In this document: piece after piece, positions 58,338 through 64,000 of the stretch | Position numbering within the stretch: the first letter of the stretch is position 1 | Layout of the letters: each line of letters begins with the position of its first letter | Notes under the pieces: model-generated | Told to the model about the DNA's origin: nothing | Database searches by the model: none | Seen by the model: the letters and a program-made list of their open reading frames with translations, nothing else | Program-made: the position numbers and the translations under genes | From: Myotis daubentonii | Taxonomy: Eukaryota; Chordata; Mammalia; Chiroptera; Vespertilionidae | DNA length: 64,000 nt | NCBI RefSeq assembly: GCF_963259705.1 | Contig: NC_081842.1 | Span: 66,724,787 to 66,788,786, forward strand | Reading direction: 5' to 3'

Positions 58338-59857
58338 TAATATAATATACAGATGATGTATTTATAGAATTGTATAACCTGAAACCTATATAATTTTATT
58401 AACCAGTGTCACCCCAATAAATTCAATTTAAAAATTACAGGTACAAAACCAAATATTTCAAGATGGTTTCTTCCCCATCCTAAACTGCCTCATCTTAATT
58501 CTGTGGCAGAATAAACCCATTATACATAAATATTTAATCCTCCATACATTTTCAGTTTTGAGATATGATTAAAGAAATAACTTGATATTTTAGGAAGAAC
58601 TAGGGAACAACAGTAATCCATTAATTAGTGGGAACTACATATACCCTGTTTTCTCTCTTGGTGAGATACGTTTATATGGGAAAGGTGAACGAGAATGTAC
58701 AAGTTAAGGGGGGAGATGCCAATCAACCCCTCGAAGAGAGTCCATGCCAGAATTATGTGAATGCCGGAAGACGGATTATTGCAACTTAGTGCTGGAGCTA
58801 ACCGCATTCAAATCACTTACACAAACAAAAAAAAATCAAGCCCTTAATATTAACTGGCCACCATACCCAGGAAAGGTAAAGTGTTCGCTGCAGGAGTGCC
58901 TGTTTTCCTGTTCCAGCCATCGTCACAGTGTAGCTAGCACCTTACCACGTGAGACATGGGAAGAGGAAGAAACATTAATGCCTATTGGAGTTCTTTAGAG
59001 TAAATTTAAACAACAAATACCTAAGAAGTAAGATGCATCACCCAAACTCATGACCACTGTACATTACACCAGCAATAATTAGCTTCGCAATTGGTATCAA
59101 CTCTCCTTTTACGACCAGATTAACTGTAAATCCATCTGGTCATCTGCTACACTGTCCGAGTAGTCACTGTAATGCTTCCGAAAGAGAAACTCCCATAGCT
59201 GTATAGCATGGTATTTGGGGATTGTTTTTTCACTCTGAAATGCCTAAAAAGAGATTATTCTAATAATAATGGCTTCAATATTCGGAACTACAAACATTTC
59301 TTTCAGTCTGGGATTTTCCTAGTAATACTTCAGACTTCTCTGGTGCTTTATTTTCTGGTGCTTTTTACATATCTCATCCATCATGTGACCTCACAGCTGC
59401 TCTGGGGGGAAGCCAGGGCAGACATCAGGACCCCACTTTACCAATGAACCTGAGATTCGGGGATGTGACTCAAAGAAGGGTCACATGGCTATTAGGAATT
59501 AAAAGAGGGAGTAGAAACTATCCTAATCCAAGATTCTTCCTCCCACACTGAGGGACGGAATTGCTTCGATCAATTTGTGCATTAGCAATCCACATCCTTT
59601 TCAGCTTCTGGTGACTGAGTTAGTTAACAAGGCGCCTGGAAAGGAATGGCTCTACTTTTACTGCTTCGATATAAAAATCTCTTAGGCTGTGAAGTCAGAA
59701 AGATTCATTCCTCCAGTCCAGTCTCAACCTGAGCGTGGCCCTATAATGCCTTTAAGAAACTAGGGATAAAAGCGAGCATCCCAAGTGCACACTGAAGTGT
59801 AGGGTGGAGGGGAGCAGGGGAGCCCCTCCCCCCCACCTTGAGCGCACAGAAGGCACA
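58338..59857 (-). other. ZDHHC23 3' UTR and downstream DNA
   Basis: Minus-strand AATAAA signals occur at 59352-59347 (about 510 bases after the stop) and 58399-58394. The segment 58345-58437 resembles the 3' end of a LINE by recall (ACCAGTGTCACCCCAATAAA). No other gene seen. Confidence 0.45.
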
Positions 59858-60125
59858 TCAGACAATGTCCTCGGCAGGGTGCTGGAACGGGGCGGTGCCC
59901 AGGGTAGAGAACTGGTGCCAGTTCCGCAGGAAGCCCCTGTTGTACTGGCCTGTGTCCACGATGAGCCCACAGAGGAGCCGGCGCCCCGTCTTCTGTCGGA
60001 GGGCCTGCTGCACTTCCCTCTCGGTCACGTTGTAGCTGATGTTTATCAGCTGTATCAGGAAGATGTAGCCCATGCCCGCGGTGATGATCGCAGAGTACCA
60101 CACGCAGGTGAAGGTCAGCGCCGAG
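59858..60125 (-). CDS. ZDHHC23: ZDHHC23 last coding exon
   Basis: Minus acceptor ATTCCCCTTCCCAG|C at 60126-60127, stop TGA at 59860-59858. Encodes SALTFTCVWYSAIITAGMG, a membrane segment, YIFLIQLINISYNVTEREV, the cytosolic RQKTGRRLLCGLIVDTGQYN, and a tail ending HPAEDIV. The end is a PDZ-binding motif. The segment before it (GTAPFQHP) differs slightly from the human tail as I recall it. Confidence 0.93.
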
Positions 60126-61922
60126 CTGGGAAGGGGAATGGGCGGGTCAGGGCTGCCAATCTTTCACGTTCAGAAAGCTGTCCCCGTTCCAACATTTTAT
60201 ACATGTAATACTTATTACCGAGGACTTTGGCACCTTCCCCAATCACCCCACTGAACAACAGTCTTCTATCCTCAAAATACCAATAACCTGCTTAAATTAT
60301 GACCATTAATGAACATGTTCTGTTTTAGTTTTTAATTATTAGTGGCTCTTTTTCCAGTATTTTTTACTTAGAATAGCAAAGACTGTTTTCTGCACTTTGT
60401 ATCCACCACACAACCAACACAGTGCCTGACATAACAGGATCCAAAATCTGTTTGTTGAATAATTCCTAACTTGTTCTTAACTCAGGAGAAAACGAAGGCA
60501 CCACAAGATGGCTATAGACACCCTCAAGGAAGCTGTGGGTGGGAAGTTCTTTAATTTCCATGCTTTTTCAGTCCGAGGCTGCTGAATACAAATACAGAGA
60601 CAATGCCCAAAGCCAGAAGCCCTCCACATGTACGATGTGTAGGAGCACCAGCATATTTCAAATTCTGCTTCCTACAGCCAAACACAGGACAAGACAGCTC
60701 CTTTCAGCTCCTACAAGACTGTGAGGAGAGGCTACTGATCAACGTCTGCCAACTGATGATTTTCATTCAAACATTTGCAAATGAGTTACATGGAAATAAA
60801 TTCATTCAGAATCTAAGCCAAAAGGACCTGAGCGATGATTAAATCACCACCAAGATGAGAAAAACCGAGGCTCAGCTGGGAGATATGAATGGCCATCCAG
60901 AGCAGGGAGGACCGATGGCAGGGCAGTTTAGTTAAGTGGCCCACAGAAAGTCTACAGAACTCAGGCTTCGTAACAGACAGGCTCTGCTTTAGGACATTTG
61001 TCACAACCCACTAAGAATAGCAGTTACTGAAGAATTTCACAACCTACAAAGACTCAACGTGGGGGGAAAAAAGGAACTTATTACCCCTGAGGAGGAGGAC
61101 CAATCTATTCTAATAAAGCCCATAAATGTCTAGGTCTGTAATGGCAATGGGGAGATCTGTCCACGGACTAAAACAAACAAATACCTGCACAGGGACACTA
61201 TGCAGATAAAGCAGGGATTGATTGTTCTGAAAACAAAGAACAGGCTAGAGGGGCGAGGGAGTGGCTTTCAGGGGAGGGAGTGGCTCGAGCCAACGCCGAA
61301 AAATCCCAGCTTCTTCCAAAGCATGGAAATCTTCACAATCTAGAAATGTGCCCAAACGAACGAAGCTGAAGGAAATTTTGACCTAGATACCACAGTAATC
61401 ATGAGTGGTAATTCAAAATAAAAAGTAGAACAGGAAAAAGCAATAGAGGTTAAATAGAAAAGGAAGGTCATAGAAATTGTAAACACTTCACAAAAGGGTC
61501 CGAAGCAGTAAATTAATATTGGGCCAAAAAGCTCCAGGAAATAGCAGTAAAGTGAGGCGTTCACTGATTATGACCAAATGGACCACATACACACCTTGGG
61601 ACTGCTAGTTTGTCTGTTCAAGTTTCACCCTCACTTGGTTGTGCATGTGAGTAGTCATCTGACCCTGGAAGTCCCTGATTAAGCTGGTTGGTCTTACTTC
61701 TGCAGTACTAGTTCCTCCCTTTTGAAGGGTCAATGATCCTTTTGACATCACCCTAGAAAACTACGCCTATCCATCCACTGCACAATTCTGTTGGCAATTT
61801 CAGGGATAGTCAAAAGCCCCATAACCTGTCCCTAACCTAGTAGCAAATCATAGCCCCTTACAGTGAATGGCAATACCCCTTCCCTCCTCCTGGGCCTCCG
61901 TGCTGGGGTGTCCATAGCTCAC
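60126..61922 (-). other. Last intron of ZDHHC23
   Basis: GT donor at 61922-61921, AG acceptor at 60127-60126. No repeat or nested gene that I can support. Confidence 0.6.
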
Positions 61923-62090
61923 CTGTAATCTGCATAAACTCCAGGACAATAGAAGAGAGCTGTGAAGACACTTCTATCTCTACAAATGGTGTCCAAGGTC
62001 AGCGTGATCCCATACACCGAGGTGAGCAAGAAGATCGAAAGGGCAAGTATAAATGCTTGATGATTGCATTCTCCGACACAGCCATTTATC
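61923..62090 (-). CDS. ZDHHC23: ZDHHC23 exon: post-DHHC loop and membrane segment
   Basis: Minus acceptor GTGCTGTTTTGAG|G, donor GATTACAG|GTGAGC. The first G completes the Trp codon. Encodes INGCVGECNHQAFILALSIF, LLTSVYGITLTLDTIC and FTALFYCPGVYADYS. The acceptor has a modest pyrimidine tract. Confidence 0.93.
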
Positions 62091-63791
62091 CTCAAAACAG
62101 CACAGGGGGGAAAACAAACATGTTTTTAAAAGTTCTCTATAATATAATAAACAAATAATAAACAAAAAAGTTTTAAAAACAGGAATAGTCTGAATTCCAG
62201 TCATCAAAAAGCTATCTTACTTTTCAATTATAGAGAATTAAAAACTTGTCCACTGAGAGATGCAGTCTTACAATCTCTGCTCTTTACAAAGTGAAATCCT
62301 ATCATTCATTTAAGTACAAGACTAAGTAAAACACAGAACCTGGCTAATTAATCTTTCTAAATATTAGTAAGTGAACTCTTTACCCAGCTACGAAGAGAGT
62401 GAATACTATAATTACCATGATACGGAAAGGATGATAGTAAACTTAAAAAAGCTAGATCAGAAGTGTTACACAGGCCCCAGCCAGGTAGCTCCGTAGGTTG
62501 GAGCATCGTCCCTGATGTGCCAAGGTTGCGGGTTCAATCCCATCAGAGCACATACAAGAATCAATCAATGAATGCATAAATAAGTGGAACAACAAATCAA
62601 TGTTTCTTTCTCTAAAAAAAAAAATAAATAAATAAAGTGTTACACAGCATCAGAAATTATATGTTAAAAATGTATTAGTAAAAAGATCTGGTTGGTGTGG
62701 AATGAAGAACTACTCAATGATATGCAGACTACTTGTCAGATAGAAGAGAGTCCGTGTCACAGCCATTTGTAGAACATGTAGGACAGAATGTACAAGGACA
62801 CCGGGATGCCCCAGTAGGTAGAAATCTTCTTTTGGGCGAGACTGTCAGGCCTTCTGCAAACCAGAACTCGTAAATGGGCCAGAGAGAGAGAGAGAGAAAT
62901 GACAAAGAGAAGTGGAAAATCTAAAATTGAAAGTACCTGTTTATGCCTAAAGACAACGCCCCAGAAAAGAGCTGTCCCTATACCTGAGGTCCACCCAATG
63001 CCTCTGGACTTCCTGCACCTTACCCTCTGGGACATCCCCTTCTGAAGGTGTGCCAGGTAACCAGATTCCTAGTCCTAAAAAGCATAATTCATTGACCTCG
63101 AATGCCGTAAGAGCAATAGAGTTGCAAACATGCTACTTAGGGCAATCACATCTGAATTACTTACCCCCCCATTAGTTTAAGATTTACTCAGTAGATCTGC
63201 AAGGCTAACTTTTAAGAGTTGCCCTTTGCATCTTATCTTATAGGCCTTATGTGTCCCCATTTGTCATTGGCCAGTGGGTAGGTACCCAAAAAGCCCATTT
63301 CTCCACCAATAACCAAATAGGGAGTTATCTAGCAAGACCTCACCTCAATAATGTAGATTAGTAGCTTCAAAATGATAAAGGATGTATGATGAGAGGAGAA
63401 AAAAAAAATCCCCTGAAAATATGGAAACATTTGCTTGAACTCTGTGTTCCAGAGAAAATAAGCCTACACTGATTTTGATAAATTCTTTAAAAAAAATCAT
63501 TCAACTGTAGATGCTTCTCTTTTAGAAAGAAGATAAATGAGGGGCAGTTCAAAAGAGAATGGCAAAAAAGGAAAAAGAAAAAACACCTCAGGAAATGACT
63601 GTGAAAGAACTAAATTTGTGAAACTAGGAAAAACTGATGACTAAGTGGGAACATCCTAACGGCCCACAAATATCTACAAGATGTAAAGCTGGGAAGGAGA
63701 GAGATTTTAGGATGATACAAAGGACGATCAAACACTGCTAGAGTCTCACGTGAATTTACACTTGGCAAGCCTCCAGTTTTTTCCCACATAC
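62091..63791 (-). other. ZDHHC23 intron after the DHHC exon
   Basis: Contains a Ves SINE at 62474-62636 and an unexplained open frame at 62757-63035 (see findings). Confidence 0.6.
62474..62636 (+). mobile_element. Old Ves-related SINE
   Basis: Target duplication GTGTTACACAG (62463-62473, 62637-62647). tRNA-like head (CCCCAGCCAGGTAGCTCCGT; GGTTGCGGGTTCAATCCC) with a shorter body than the other copies and an A-rich tail. Confidence 0.82.
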
Positions 63792-64000
63792 CAGACACAA
63801 TGGTGATCCATTCTCCTCACACAGGTGCCACATATCCGGCAATGCCATGCCCGGGCAGGTCGCACGAGCTGGCACTGGGCACACCAATCTTCCTTCGCCT
63901 TCGTGGGGCTTCCAGCCAACGACCTGGAAGAGCCCTTCTGATCATCCCTCGGGGTGCGGTTGTTGAGGATGCCCGACACATCCGCGCCAGGGAACCCTTT
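63792..64000 (-). CDS. ZDHHC23: ZDHHC23 exon with the DHHC active site (partial)
   Basis: Runs off the right edge. Minus donor TGTGTCTG|GTATGTG at 63791. Encodes [19 protein letters not shown], a Ser-rich linker, [37 protein letters not shown]. The zinc-binding cysteines/histidines (CAQC, HCRIC) are all present and the catalytic DHHC is encoded at 63808-63797. Confidence 0.95.

Larger units (their letters stand above)
59858..63998 (-). other. ZDHHC23: ZDHHC23 (NIDD) gene, 3' part: three coding exons
   Basis: Three exons on the minus strand join in frame (TG|G forming Trp, AG|C forming Ser). The order is a DHHC cysteine-rich domain, a hydrophobic segment, a second hydrophobic segment, a TTxE-like VTERE motif, and a C-terminal EDIV. 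DHHC proteins are integral membrane S-acyltransferases that transfer palmitate to cysteines. ZDHHC23 is known as the nNOS-interacting DHHC protein, and the terminal EDIV is its PDZ ligand. Upstream exons lie beyond the right edge. It converges on CCDC191, as in human. Confidence 0.93.

Noticed and set aside
59752..60101. 113-residue minus frame overlapping the ZDHHC23 last exon
   Set aside because: Out-of-frame shadow; the 81-residue frame carries the conserved protein and joins the upstream exon.

Overview
This is mammalian nuclear DNA, almost certainly from a vespertilionid (evening) bat. The evidence is the combination of many HeliBat-type Helitrons (insertion between A and T, 5' TC, 3' hairpin followed by CTAG), a SPIN-type hAT element, several other non-autonomous hAT elements with 8-bp target duplications, tRNA-derived Ves SINEs, and recent L1/HAL1 retrotransposons. 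There is no bacterial, phage or CRISPR content.

Two host genes are present, arranged tail to tail. CCDC191 (KIAA1407) runs on the + strand from the left edge to a stop at 42406-42408. I can place nine coding exons (39-333, 8682-9139, 10117-10229, 12154-12236, 12984-13085, 27990-28133, 40288-40440, 40955-41100, 42264-42408). They join in one frame and give the C-terminal 545 residues of a coiled-coil protein with Sfi1-like repeats. ZDHHC23 (NIDD), a DHHC palmitoyltransferase, runs on the - strand. Its last three coding exons are here (63792-right edge, 61923-62090, 59858-60125) and it ends in a PDZ-binding tail. The two stop codons are about 17 kb apart.

Most of the remaining sequence is transposon. 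The CCDC191 introns hold Helitrons, hAT elements, an ERVL remnant with an MLT2-type LTR (13.8-17.3 kb), old L1 remnants on the - strand (about 17.3-22 kb and 24.9-28 kb), three full-length HAL1 (ORF1-only L1) copies with intact ORF1, and a 5'-truncated L1 split by a hAT element. The intergenic space (47-58 kb) is a dense Helitron cluster. It contains two trains in which one element's 3' CTAG directly abuts the next element's 5' TC, and some of these elements carry segments that look like captured host DNA.

The findings I rate highest are the Helitron trains and the target rule they imply, apparent sequence capture inside precisely bounded Helitrons, reciprocal expansion of two minisatellites in two copies of one Helitron family, a conserved second hairpin near Helitron 3' ends, the HAL1 cluster, a GC-AG intron and a 17-residue tandem duplication in CCDC191, and a possible frameshifted CCDC191 C-terminus. 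Family names come from recalled knowledge; no database search was run.
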